Below are positions 54,724 to 63,252 of a stretch of DNA of 64,000 nt, in pieces. Position 1 is the stretch's first letter, and the number at the start of each line of letters is the position of its first letter. The notes under the pieces are model-generated. The model saw only the letters and a program-made list of their open reading frames with translations, was not told the DNA's origin and did not search any database. Both the position numbers and the translations under genes were made by a program. The DNA comes from Methylobacterium sp. E-065. GTDB lineage: Bacteria; Pseudomonadota; Alphaproteobacteria; Rhizobiales; Beijerinckiaceae. The stretch is from positions 1-64,000 of the forward strand of contig NZ_JAKSYD010000039.1 in the NCBI RefSeq assembly GCF_022829605.1, written 5' to 3'.

Positions 54724-55569
54724 ATGCTCCGCCTGCTCATCGCCGACGGCAACGATCGTGCGGCCCGCGGCCGGCACGTCGCCGCCACGGGCCGGACCTC
54801 GGCCGAGTCCTACGCCGCCGTGGTACGGGCGCTCGCCCCCGGGACAACCTGCCGTTTCGTCAGCCCAGCCGATGCAGACGCGAACCTGCCGGCCGGGCTC
54901 GAGGATTTCGACGGCCTGATCTTCACCGGATCGACCCTCAAGGTCTCCGAGGGCACGCCCGAGGTGACCCGGCAGCTCGATCTGATGCGCGCGGCCCTGG
55001 AGGCGGGCCGGCCGATCTTCGGTTCATGCTGGGGCGTCCAGGTCGCCGCCACGGTGGCTGGTGGCAAGGCCGCCGAGAACCCGCGCGGCCCCGAATACGG
55101 TTTCGCCCGGTCGATCACACCGACCGAGGAGGGCCGGACCCATCCGCTGCTCGCCGGCCGCCCAGCCGCCTGGGACGCCCCGGCGGTCCACTCGGACGCG
55201 GTGCTGCAGCCGCCGCCGGGTGCCCGCGTGCTCGCCGGCAATCCGATGCTGGGCATCCAGGCGATCGAGATCCGCCACGGCACCGGCTGGTTCTGGGGGA
55301 CGCAGTACCATCCGGAACTCGACCTCGACGAACTCGCCGCGATGCTGCGCCTCTGCGACACGGCCCTCGTGGAGGCCGGCTTCGCGGAGGATACCGGGGC
55401 GGTGGCCGCCTATGCCGACGAGATTGCCGGCCTCGATGGATCGGACGCGGAGGCGGCCCGCCGCCTCGCCTGGCGCCATGGGATCGGCCCGGAGGTTCTG
55501 GACGCGGAGTTGCGCCGCCGGGAAATCGGGAACTTCCTGGCCCGTCTGTCCACAAGCGTGGACCGATAG
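54724..55569 (+). CDS. Class I glutamine amidotransferase-like protein
   Basis: A 281-aa protein. The GATase triad is complete: nucleophile C102 in FGSCWGVQ, H196 and E198 in QYHPELD. The DGLIFTGS block marks the fold. An extra C-terminal region of about 60 residues (from about 215) is seen. Stand-alone members of this family hydrolyse gamma-glutamyl compounds or glutamine; target unknown. ATG 54724 follows GACGAGAAG. It is co-directional with the second desaturase gene. Confidence 0.82.
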   Translation: MLRLLIADGNDRAARGRHVAATGRTSAESYAAVVRALAPGTTCRFVSPADADANLPAGLEDFDGLIFTGSTLKVSEGTPEVTRQLDLMRAALEAGRPIFGSCWGVQVAATVAGGKAAENPRGPEYGFARSITPTEEGRTHPLLAGRPAAWDAPAVHSDAVLQPPPGARVLAGNPMLGIQAIEIRHGTGWFWGTQYHPELDLDELAAMLRLCDTALVEAGFAEDTGAVAAYADEIAGLDGSDAEAARRLAWRHGIGPEVLDAELRRREIGNFLARLSTSVDR

Positions 55570-55666
55570 ACCCGCGCCGCGACCGGGTGGCGCGTTGACC
55601 CGCCCGGTCGTGGGTCTAGCTTCGCTGGAGCGGGCCGCCTCACGGCCTCGGGAGCGACCCATCAGG

Positions 55667-57196
55667 ATGACCCAGGATTCTACGGTCGCCGTCATCGGCA
55701 GCGGGCTCGGCGGACTCGCGGCCGCGTGCGTCGCCGCCGCACGGGGCCACCGCGTGACGGTCTACGACAAGAACGGCTGGCTGGGCGGCAAGGCGGCGGT
55801 GCTGTACGAGGGCGGCTTCCGCTTCGACATGGGCCCGACCATCCTGACCGTACCCCGGGTGCTGGAGCGGATTTTCGCCGAGGCCGGCCGCTCGGTTCAC
55901 GACTACATGGATTTGCGCCGACTCGACCCGCAATGGCGCTGCTTCTTCGACGACGGCAGCCAGATCGACCTGATGCAGGACATCGCGCGGATGGCCGGCG
56001 ACATGGAGCGCTTCGCCCCCGGCAGCGGCGAAGGTTATAAAAAATTCCTCTCCATCTCGGAGCATCTGCACGGGGTTTCGGAACGTTTCTTCTTCTGGAA
56101 GCCGGTCGAGGACCTGTTCGACACGATCAACATCCGCGCCAACATGAACCCCGGGACGCTGCGCGACGTCCTCTCCCTGCGCATGCACGCCTCCGTGGCC
56201 TCGACGATCCGCGGCAAGGTCAAGGATGCCCGGCTCGCGCAGATGCTCGACCACTTCGTGCAGTATGTCGGCTCCTCGCCCTACGGTGCGCCGGCGGTGC
56301 TCTGCGCCATCGCGCACATGCAGACGGCCGACGGGGTCTGGTACCCGATGGGCGGCACCCGCGCCGTCGCCGAGGGGTTGGCGAAGCTCGCCCAGGAACT
56401 CGGCGCCACCTGCAAGACCGACACCGAAGTGACCGGCATCGAGACCGCCAACGGCGCGGTCCGCGGAATACGCACCGCCGCGGGCGTCACGCCGTTCGAC
56501 GCGGTGATCTCCAACATGGATTCGGTGCGCACCTACCGCGAACTCGTCGGCGGTGATGCTGCCAAGGCTTACGCCAAGAAGAACCCCGAGCCGGCCTGCT
56601 CGGGCGTGGTGCTCTATCTAGGCCTGAACAAGCGCTACGAGCACCTGAACCACCACGATTTCGTCTTCTCCCGCGATCCGGAGGAGGAGTTCGACTACAT
56701 CTACAACAAGGGTGAGCCGGCCCCGGACCCGACCGCCTATCTGGCCGCCCCCTCCTCCACCGATCCGAGCGTGGCGCCGGAGGGCGGCGAGGCGCTCTAC
56801 GTCCTCGTGCACACGCCGTATCTGCGCCCGCACCACGATTGGCGCCCGGACGGTCCGCTGTTCCAGAACTACCGCCGGACGATCCTCGACAAGCTCAAGC
56901 GCACCGCCAACATGCCGGATCTTGAGGAGCGCATCGTGGTCGAGCGCCACCTGACGCCGCAGGACATCCACGAGCGCTACCGGGTGCTGAACGGCGCGAT
57001 CTACGGGCTGGCCTCGCACGGGCGGGTGATGGGGGCGTTCAAGCCGGGCAACCGCTCGCGGCAGGTTCGCGGGCTCTACCTCGCGGGCGGCGCTGCCCAT
57101 CCGGGACCGGGCATGCCGATGGTGATGATGTCCGGCTGGATCGCCGCCGACGCGCACGATCAGGACGCGCGCGGCGTCCTGCGCGCCACGGCGTGA
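55667..57196 (+). CDS. CrtN/CrtI-family carotenoid desaturase/oxidase 2
   Basis: A 509-aa FAD enzyme. FAD site: VAVIGSGLGGLAAACVAAARG and GWLGGKAAVLYEGGFRFDMGPTI. The closing motif is LYLAGGAAHPGPGMPMVMMSGWIAA. The middle has the YVGSSPYGAPAVLCAIAHMQ and GVWYPMGGTRAVAEGLAKLA blocks of CrtI/CrtN. It is only distantly like the first desaturase, so two different steps (backbone desaturation and terminal oxidation) are likely. ATG 55667. Followed, after a REP element, by acyltransferase and glycosyltransferase genes. Confidence 0.87.
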   Translation: MTQDSTVAVIGSGLGGLAAACVAAARGHRVTVYDKNGWLGGKAAVLYEGGFRFDMGPTILTVPRVLERIFAEAGRSVHDYMDLRRLDPQWRCFFDDGSQIDLMQDIARMAGDMERFAPGSGEGYKKFLSISEHLHGVSERFFFWKPVEDLFDTINIRANMNPGTLRDVLSLRMHASVASTIRGKVKDARLAQMLDHFVQYVGSSPYGAPAVLCAIAHMQTADGVWYPMGGTRAVAEGLAKLAQELGATCKTDTEVTGIETANGAVRGIRTAAGVTPFDAVISNMDSVRTYRELVGGDAAKAYAKKNPEPACSGVVLYLGLNKRYEHLNHHDFVFSRDPEEEFDYIYNKGEPAPDPTAYLAAPSSTDPSVAPEGGEALYVLVHTPYLRPHHDWRPDGPLFQNYRRTILDKLKRTANMPDLEERIVVERHLTPQDIHERYRVLNGAIYGLASHGRVMGAFKPGNRSRQVRGLYLAGGAAHPGPGMPMVMMSGWIAADAHDQDARGVLRATA

Positions 57197-57208
57197 CAGA
57201 CTCCAGGT

Positions 57209-57387
57209 CCTTCCCTCCCCCCTCTGCGGAGGAGGGTGGCCCTCGCGTCAGCGAGGGTCGGGAGAGGGGAGCGACGGTGCAGAACAGGGCTCAGCCCCTC
57301 ATGCCGGTCGCATCTCTTCCGGAAAACGCGCTCCCCTCTCCCCCCCTGCTGCGCAGGGTACCCTCCCCCGCAAAGGGGGGAGGGAGA
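57209..57387. repeat. REP-like inverted repeat between desaturase and acyltransferase
   Basis: Arms CCCTCCCCCCTCTGCGGAGG with AGGGTGG and GGGAGAGGGGAGCG on the left; CGCTCCCCTCTCCCCCC with GCGCAGGGTACCCTCCCCCGC and AAAGGGGGGAGGGAG on the right. They pair across about 60 bases each side. It lies within a single-direction gene run, so it may lower downstream expression. Confidence 0.72.
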
Positions 57388-57426
57388 GCCGCGCTTCCCA
57401 AGGTCTCCCCCGCGATCCGCCGCTTC

Positions 57427-58185
57427 ATGGTGGCGTGGTTCGAACGCTATCTCCACCGCCATCTCGACGCGTTGCGGATACCGCTCTGGAGCACACCCCC
57501 GGACCGCGGCCACGCAGGGCCGATCGTGGTCTATTGCAACCATCCCGCGTGGTGGGACGCGGCCCTGATCATCGTGCTGGCCGGGCGCCTCTATCCGGAG
57601 CGGCCGAGCCGCGCGCCGTTCGACGCCGCGATGCTGGCGCGCTATCGGATCTTCGAGCGGATCGGCGCCTTCGGGGTCGATCTCGACAGTCCCCGGGGCG
57701 CCGCGCAGTTCCTGGCGGCCGCCCGGACGATCCTGGCTGCGCCCGACGGGATGCTCTGGATCACCGCGCAGGGCCGCTTCGCCGACGCCCGCGGGCGGCC
57801 CCTGGCGCTACGGCCCGGTGTGGCCCGCCTCGCCGAACTCGCGCCCGATGCCCTGTTCGTGCCGATGGCCGTCGAATACGCCTTCTGGGACGAGCGCGGC
57901 GCGGGCGCCTTCACGGCGTTCGGTGCCGGGATCCCGGCAGCCGACCTCGCCGCCCTGCCCCGGCCGCAGCGCCTCGCCCGGCTGGAAGCCGACCTGACCG
58001 CGACCCTGGACCGGCTCAGCGCCGACGTGATCAGCCGGGAGCCGGCGCGCTTCCGCGCCCTGATCTCGGGCCGCAAGGGCGTCGGCGGCGTGTACGACCT
58101 CTGGCGAAGCCTTGCGGCCCGGCTCTCCGGCCGCCGCTTCGATCCGGCCCACCGCGCCGCGGACGGACAGGACCGCGCCGCGTGA
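57427..58185 (+). CDS. PlsC-like acyltransferase of the carotenoid locus
   Basis: A 252-aa lysophospholipid-acyltransferase-like enzyme. The catalytic NHxxxxD motif is N38-H39...D44 in YCNHPAWWDAAL; later blocks are IGAFGVDLDSPRGAAQF and MLWITAQGRFAD. Expected to add a fatty acid to the sugar of a glycosylated carotenoid, as CruD/CrtO-like enzymes do. ATG 57427 chosen; homology may reach a few codons earlier (SPAIRRF), where the REP element has replaced any usual start. Next gene is a glycosyltransferase. Confidence 0.8.
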   Translation: MVAWFERYLHRHLDALRIPLWSTPPDRGHAGPIVVYCNHPAWWDAALIIVLAGRLYPERPSRAPFDAAMLARYRIFERIGAFGVDLDSPRGAAQFLAAARTILAAPDGMLWITAQGRFADARGRPLALRPGVARLAELAPDALFVPMAVEYAFWDERGAGAFTAFGAGIPAADLAALPRPQRLARLEADLTATLDRLSADVISREPARFRALISGRKGVGGVYDLWRSLAARLSGRRFDPAHRAADGQDRAA

Positions 58186-58252
58186 GGGCTTCGACTCCAT
58201 CCCGCACCCATGCGATGCAGGGGCCGGGCGGGATCCATCTTCGGCACGGACC

Positions 58253-59389
58253 ATGACCGATTCGATCCTGACGGCCCTGGCTCTCCTCGGTCTCGCCCTG
58301 GCGCTCCTCCCGGCGGTGCTGGCGGCGGTGAATCTCGCGGTCCTGCGCCGGCTGCAGCCGGAGGCGGATCCCGATCTCGTCTCGATCCTGATCCCGGCGC
58401 GCAACGAGGCCGGCAACATCGCCGCCACCGTCCGCGCGGCTTTGGCCAGCACGACGGTGACCGTGGAGGTGATCGTCGGCGACGACCATTCCACCGATGC
58501 GACCCCGGAGATCGTCCGATCCATCGACGATCCGCGCCTGCGCCTCGTCGCCGTGCCGGCGCTGCCCGAGGGCTGGACCGGCAAGAACCACGCCTGCTTC
58601 CACATGGCCGGCCTCGCGCGCGGGCGGCATCTCCTGTTCATCGATGCCGACGTGCGGCTCGCGCCGGATGCCGCCGCATCCCTGGCGGCGCAGGCCCGCC
58701 GCACCGGCGCGGCCCTGATCAGCGGCGTGCCGCGGCAGGATTTGGGCACGCCCGGCGAGATGCTGACCGTGCCGATGATCGATTTTTTGCTCTTGGGCTA
58801 CCTGCCGGTGCCGATGATGCGCCGCATGACAGATCCGTCGCTCGGCGCGGCCTGCGGGCAGCTCATCCTGATGGAGGCCAAGGCCTACGCGGCCACGGGC
58901 GGCCACGGCGCGATCCGCACCTCGCTGCACGACGGCGTCCGCTTGCCGCGCCTGTTTCGCGCGGCCGGCCACCGGACGGATCTCGTCGCCGCCGCGTCGC
59001 TGGCCACCTGCCGGATGTATGATGGCTTCGCGCAGGCCTGGGCGGGCTTCTCGAAGAACGCCCACGAGGGCATGGCGACGCCCCGCGCCCTGCCGGTCTG
59101 GACCCTGCTGCTCGGGGGCGGACAGGTCCTGCCGCCGCTCCTCGTCCTGGCCGGCCTGCTCGGCCTGATACCGACCGCCGCCCTGATTGCTGCCGCCGCT
59201 TCGCTCGCCCTCTCGCTGGCGACGCGGACGGCCATCACCCTGGCGGTCCGGGCGCCTCTGGCGACGATCGCGCTCCACCCGGCCGCGGTCGCGGTAGCGC
59301 TGGCGATCCAGTGGAACGTGCTGCTGCGCCGCGAGCGGGCCGGCACCGCCACCTGGAAGGGCCGCAGCTACCCGGTCAACGGAGTCTAA
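58253..59389 (+). CDS. Glycosyltransferase family 2 (carotenoid glycosyltransferase, CrtQ-like)
   Basis: A 378-aa membrane-bound GT2. One N-terminal helix; then the GT-A domain with VSILIPARNEAGNI, IVGDDHSTD, LPEGWTGKNHAC and LLFIDADV (DxD). Three or four helices close the chain, which ends KGRSYPVNGV. The layout resembles CrtQ, the glucosyltransferase of the C30 carotenoid staphyloxanthin, as I recall. Together with the acyltransferase it would make glycosyl-ester diapocarotenoids. ATG 58253. Confidence 0.83.
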   Translation: MTDSILTALALLGLALALLPAVLAAVNLAVLRRLQPEADPDLVSILIPARNEAGNIAATVRAALASTTVTVEVIVGDDHSTDATPEIVRSIDDPRLRLVAVPALPEGWTGKNHACFHMAGLARGRHLLFIDADVRLAPDAAASLAAQARRTGAALISGVPRQDLGTPGEMLTVPMIDFLLLGYLPVPMMRRMTDPSLGAACGQLILMEAKAYAATGGHGAIRTSLHDGVRLPRLFRAAGHRTDLVAAASLATCRMYDGFAQAWAGFSKNAHEGMATPRALPVWTLLLGGGQVLPPLLVLAGLLGLIPTAALIAAAASLALSLATRTAITLAVRAPLATIALHPAAVAVALAIQWNVLLRRERAGTATWKGRSYPVNGV

Positions 59390-59420
59390 GGCAGCCCGAT
59401 CCAAGGCTTGCCGAAAGCGT

Positions 59421-60017
59421 TCACGGCGCAGGCTGGCACGGCTCGGTGCCGCGCCCCTGCGTCTGCGGCTTCACCGAAACGATGAGCTGCACGGTCGGCA
59501 CGTCGCCGACCTGCCGGGTCAGGTGACCGGCCCGGCCATCCGGCCCCTGCGGTTTCGAACCCGAATCGGCGTTGAACTGAATCTCGCCGGGCCCCTGCTC
59601 CATTACCGTGCCGTCCGTGGCCTCCACCGACCAGCGGCCCGACAGGGTGACGACCCATTGCGGGCCGGGCGCCGCGTGCCACGGCCCGACATAGCCGACC
59701 GGAAGCACCGCGTAGGCGATCGACGCCACGTCGCCGGGCGGCGCGCCGACATATTGCGGCGGTGCGGGCGGCGCGTAACTCTTGAAGGCGAAGTTCTTGA
59801 GATCGCAATACTGGACGTGGCTGCGCCCTTCGGCATCGGCGTAGAGCACGCCGTACCGCAGGGCGGGTGGATCGGCCGTCGCGAGGCCCGCCGGCCCGGA
59901 TGGCGCCGGCGCGACGGTCAGCGCGGGCGTATCGCCAGCCGCCTGAGCGTCTCCGCTGCCCGCGAGGACCGAGATCAGGAGGGCTGCGACGCGCGCTCTG
60001 CAGTTCGATGACGCCAT
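59421..60017 (-). CDS. Secreted cupin-like protein
   Basis: A 198-aa protein with signal peptide (VAALLISVLAGSGDAQA). The mature part resembles a small beta-barrel cupin (VGYVGPWHAAPGPQWVVTLSGRWSVEATDG then QGPGEIQFNADSG). One His in GPWHAAP fits a metal ligand; further ligands are not clear. Function unknown. ATG 60017. Convergent with the glycosyltransferase gene. Confidence 0.65.
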   Translation of the reverse strand: MASSNCRARVAALLISVLAGSGDAQAAGDTPALTVAPAPSGPAGLATADPPALRYGVLYADAEGRSHVQYCDLKNFAFKSYAPPAPPQYVGAPPGDVASIAYAVLPVGYVGPWHAAPGPQWVVTLSGRWSVEATDGTVMEQGPGEIQFNADSGSKPQGPDGRAGHLTRQVGDVPTVQLIVSVKPQTQGRGTEPCQPAP

Positions 60018-60160
60018 CGTTGTTTGCCCTAATTCGGCCAGCCGTGAAGCGCGCTCAGTCAACCGCCGCCGGCGATGCGACCGCGACCCTGCGCCTGACA
60101 ACGCGATCAGCTCCAGGGACTCGGACGGGTGCGCGCGAGCGCCGCACCGGCTCCGGTAAC

Positions 60161-60505
60161 TCACGCCGGGCGATGCGGCGGCGCCTCCAGGCCGGTCTCC
60201 GCCAGGATCCAGGCCGCCGTGTCGGCGTCCGCTCCGGCAACCGGCAGATGCAGGATGATCGGCGTATCGTAGGGATGGCGCGCCTTCAGGGCGGCCGACA
60301 GGGCATCGGCCAGCCCTTCCCGGCTCTTCAGGATCGCGGCGACTTCCACGCCCCGCTCGACCGCACCCTTCCAGCTGTAGACCGAGCACATGCCCGGCAG
60401 CACGTTGATGCAGGCAATCAGCCGTTCGCGGACCAGCGCCTCGCCGATGTTGAGGGCCGAAGCCGCATCGGGAAAGGTGGTGTAGACGAGAAGCGGACGC
60501 TCCAT
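60161..60505 (-). CDS. cutA: Divalent cation tolerance protein CutA
   Basis: A 114-aa trimeric CutA1 protein. Typical blocks: LLVYTTFPD at the start, LIACINVLPGMCSVYSWKG, and HPYDTPIILHLPV near the end. Known as a copper-tolerance locus product in E. coli, but its exact work is unsettled. ATG 60505. Confidence 0.92.
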   Translation of the reverse strand: MERPLLVYTTFPDAASALNIGEALVRERLIACINVLPGMCSVYSWKGAVERGVEVAAILKSREGLADALSAALKARHPYDTPIILHLPVAGADADTAAWILAETGLEAPPHRPA

Positions 60506-60665
60506 GCTATGCCTCCAACTCGCGCAGTCCAAGTCGCGCAGTCCCGGCAAGTGAGGGGCATGCGGGGCAGCGACGTCAACCGGGCGGTTCGCTCGTCAGC
60601 ACTGGAGCCGTGACGTGATGACGCCCGACGCGACCTCGACGCGACCGCCCGGCCTCACCTGACCG

Positions 60666-61433
60666 ATGCCGCATTCCAAGAAAATCGCCTTCGTGGCGAG
60701 CCCGACCGGCTACGCCCGCGAAGCCGCCGCCGCCCTGATGCGCCGCTACGATCACGTCCCGCCCGAGGAGGCGGATGTCGTTGTCGCGCTCGGTGGCGAC
60801 GGGCTGATGCTGCAGGTGCTGCACCGGTTCATGGACAACCCGAAGCCGATCTACGGGATGAACCGCGGCACGGTCGGCTTCCTGATGAACGAGTTCCGGG
60901 ACGATGACCTCCTGGAGCACGTCGAGGCCGCGCAGCGCAGCGTCATTCACCCGCTGGTGATGGATGTGCTCGACACGGAAGGCCGCTCGCACCGCGCCCG
61001 GTCGATCAACGAAGTCTACCTGCTGCGCCAGACCCACCAGACCGCCAAGCTGAAGATCGCCGTGGACGGGAATGTCCGGCTCGACCTGCTGATCGCCGAC
61101 GGCGTGCTGGTCGCGACGGCGGCCGGCTCGACCGCCTACAACCTCTCGGTCGGCGGCCCGATCCTGCCGCTGGATGCCAAGCTCCTGGCGCTGACGCCGA
61201 TCTCGGCCTTCCGGCCCCGGCGGTGGCGCGGCGCCCTCCTGCCGGATTACGCGAAGATCCGGATCGACGTCCTTGACGCGCCCCACCGCCCGGTGGCGGC
61301 AGTGGCCGATCACACCGAGTTCCGCCGGGTCTGCACGGTCGAGACCTCGCTCGACCGCACCACCGAACTGGTGCTGCTGCACGATCCCGGCCACAGCCTC
61401 GACGAGCGTATCCTGCGCGAGCAGTTCGGGTGA
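60666..61433 (+). CDS. nadK: NAD kinase
   Basis: A 255-aa cytosolic kinase that makes NADP. The GGDG phosphate-binding motif is G43-G44-D45-G46 in [10 protein letters not shown], followed by [13 protein letters not shown] and [23 protein letters not shown]. Length is typical for alphaproteobacterial enzymes. ATG 60666. Its TGA overlaps the GTG of the GNAT gene (GTGA). Confidence 0.95.
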   Translation: MPHSKKIAFVASPTGYAREAAAALMRRYDHVPPEEADVVVALGGDGLMLQVLHRFMDNPKPIYGMNRGTVGFLMNEFRDDDLLEHVEAAQRSVIHPLVMDVLDTEGRSHRARSINEVYLLRQTHQTAKLKIAVDGNVRLDLLIADGVLVATAAGSTAYNLSVGGPILPLDAKLLALTPISAFRPRRWRGALLPDYAKIRIDVLDAPHRPVAAVADHTEFRRVCTVETSLDRTTELVLLHDPGHSLDERILREQFG

Positions 61434-61918
61434 GCGTGCAGATCAAGTCCGCCGCGGAACGCGATCACGCAGCAATTGTCCGGATCATCCTACCGACTAT
61501 CCGTGCCGGAGAAACTTACGCCCTCGACCGCGACCTCAGCGCGGCGGACGCGCTCGCGTATTGGACCAACGCCGACCGCAGGACCTATGTGGCCGAGCAG
61601 GATGGAGCGGTGCTCGGCACCTACTACCTACGAGCCAATCAAGCAGGCGGCGGCGCCCACGTCGCCAATTGCGGCTTCATGACCGATACGGCGGCAGCAG
61701 GTCGCGGGATCGCCCGGGCCATGGGCACGCATGCCCTCGATCAGGCGCGCGCGCACGGCTTCACCGCGATGCAATTCAATTTTGTTGTGAGCACCAACGT
61801 CCGGGCCGTGCGGCTTTGGGAAAGCCTCGGCTTCACGGCGGTGGGTCGGCTCCCGGGAGCCTTCCAGCATCCCAGGCTCGGGTCTGTCGATGCCTTGGTG
61901 ATGTTCCGGACGCTCTGA
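61430..61918 (+). CDS. GNAT-family N-acetyltransferase
   Basis: A 162-aa acetyltransferase. The acetyl-CoA pyrophosphate loop is [12 protein letters not shown]. The following helix and [30 protein letters not shown] match the GNAT end. Start is GTG 61430, coupled to nadK. Base use is less GC-biased than neighbours. Substrate unknown. Confidence 0.88.
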   Translation: MSVQIKSAAERDHAAIVRIILPTIRAGETYALDRDLSAADALAYWTNADRRTYVAEQDGAVLGTYYLRANQAGGGAHVANCGFMTDTAAAGRGIARAMGTHALDQARAHGFTAMQFNFVVSTNVRAVRLWESLGFTAVGRLPGAFQHPRLGSVDALVMFRTL

Positions 61919-61972
61919 GACCAGCGCGGCGCGGGAAAGCTCCAGAGTAGGGGCCTTCGCGCCGCGTCTGCC

Positions 61973-62173
61973 TCAGGCCTGCGGCGCCGCCACGAGATCG
62001 CTCTCGCGGATCGCCCGCTCCCCGCCCTGGGTGCGGATCCGATAGCTCGGCTCGCCCGTTTGGTCCGCCGGCATCAGCCGCAGCACCTCGAACACCTCGC
62101 CAGCACCCTGGTCCCCCGGGAGGCCGAGCCGGGGGCGGCAGACGCGCTCGCCGATCTTGAATTTGTGAGACAT
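61973..62173 (-). CDS. Small conserved hypothetical protein
   Basis: A 66-aa protein (MSHKFKIGERVCRPRLG..., then AGEVFEVLRLMPADQTGEPSYRIRT) that looks like a small SH3-like beta barrel. Similar short proteins occur in Rhizobiales, as I recall. No function known. ATG 62173. It lies just after the DUF6481-like gene in the same direction. Confidence 0.65.
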   Translation of the reverse strand: MSHKFKIGERVCRPRLGLPGDQGAGEVFEVLRLMPADQTGEPSYRIRTQGGERAIRESDLVAAPQA

Positions 62174-62212
62174 GCCGAACTCCTGAATGCGGCGTCGATA
62201 GACCGGGGCGGC

Positions 62213-62581
62213 TCAGCGCTTCTTCTGAGCCTTCGCCTTGCGGGCGAGGTAGCGGGCGTCGCGCTGAAGCTTCTGCTCAGCCTGCAAGGCCTTGGCGCGC
62301 TCCTGGGCGGCGAGCTGCTCGGCGTGCTTGCGCTCGATCTCGGCAAGGCGCTCGGCCTCGGCCAAAGCGGCGGCGCGCTCGAGTTCGGCCTGACGTTGGG
62401 CCGTACGCTCGGCGGTTCTGGCATCGCGCGCATCGACCACGGCGCGGCGGGCGGATTGGCGGGCGAGGACCACCGGATCGTCCGCGGACGGGCGCGCCCG
62501 GAACCGGGCCAGCATTTCCGACCGCGCCTTGGCGGCCGTCTCAAGGCGATCGACGACGCCCTGCTTGTTAGGAAAGCTCAC
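62213..62581 (-). CDS. DUF6481-like coiled-coil protein
   Basis: A 122-aa protein. It opens SFPNKQGVVDRLETAAKARSEML and continues as a long Ala/Glu/Arg-rich helix (about 50-115, ERAAALAEAERLAEIERKHAEQ) ending in KAKAQKKR. Likely coiled coil, possibly RNA/ribosome-linked because of the basic end (inference). Start GTG 62581. It lies between cspA and the small SH3-like gene. Confidence 0.65.
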   Translation of the reverse strand: MSFPNKQGVVDRLETAAKARSEMLARFRARPSADDPVVLARQSARRAVVDARDARTAERTAQRQAELERAAALAEAERLAEIERKHAEQLAAQERAKALQAEQKLQRDARYLARKAKAQKKR

Positions 62582-62688
62582 AGACACTCCTGGGTCGGGC
62601 ACGGCGAAAGCCAGCGCCCCGGGGGATTGCAGATACGAAGAAGCCGCTCCTTCTGAAGCGGCTTCGACGCGAAACATTCGGACGAGGA

Positions 62689-62898
62689 TCAGGCCGTCTG
62701 GAGCTGACCCGCGGACTCCTTGCCGCTGCGGCGATCCGTTTCCAGCTCGTAGGTGACCTTCTGGCCCTCGTTCAGGCTGCGCAGCCCGGCGCGCTCGACG
62801 GCCGAGATATGGACGAACACGTCCTTGCCGCCGTCATCCGGCTGGATGAAGCCGTAGCCCTTGGTCTCGTTGAACCACTTGACGGTTCCGGTGCTCAT
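62689..62898 (-). CDS. Cold-shock protein CspA family
   Basis: A 69-aa single cold-shock domain. RNP1 is KGYGFIQ and RNP2 is VFVHIS; GTVKWFN starts the barrel. Binds RNA/ssDNA. AAGGA precedes ATG 62898. The long leader (about 350 bases of non-coding sequence upstream) suits a temperature-responsive 5' UTR, as in other csp genes. Confidence 0.94.
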   Translation of the reverse strand: MSTGTVKWFNETKGYGFIQPDDGGKDVFVHISAVERAGLRSLNEGQKVTYELETDRRSGKESAGQLQTA

Positions 62899-63252
62899 GG
62901 AATTCCTTGATCTTCGCAGGCGCAGTGAGAGAAGACGCCTGCCCAAGGGGCATGACGCCGTTATCGACCGATAGCGATAGGAAAGTCAGAACCGCCCTGC
63001 GAAGGCGTAACGGTCCAAGATATCCGGACACGTGCCGATCCGGTATTGTTAGACCCCTCGTGCTGTCTTGGCAAGTGCTGAGAAATATTTCTCATGCTGT
63101 TGGCTTGGTTCGGCGCGCAATTTTGGCTTCTGGACGGTGGTAATGGCTTCTGGAGCAGCTGTCTGAGCGGCAACCAAATGGACTTCAACGGAGGCGGTGC
63201 GCCGTAGACCTGTGTTCCGGCACGGACACTTGGACGTATCGTTGCCTTTGGC
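62899..63252. other. 354-base leader/promoter region of cspA
   Basis: Less GC-rich than its surroundings and without a gene. It probably contains the cspA promoter and 5' UTR (minus strand). A perfect 16-base palindrome lies at 63079-63094. Confidence 0.5.
63079..63094. promoter_or_regulatory. Perfect 16-base palindrome, candidate operator
   Basis: TGAGAAATATTTCTCA is fully self-complementary and AT-rich in a GC-rich genome. It lies 181 bases before the cspA start and after the ketosynthase gene. Could bind a dimeric regulator; regulator unknown. Confidence 0.4.
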
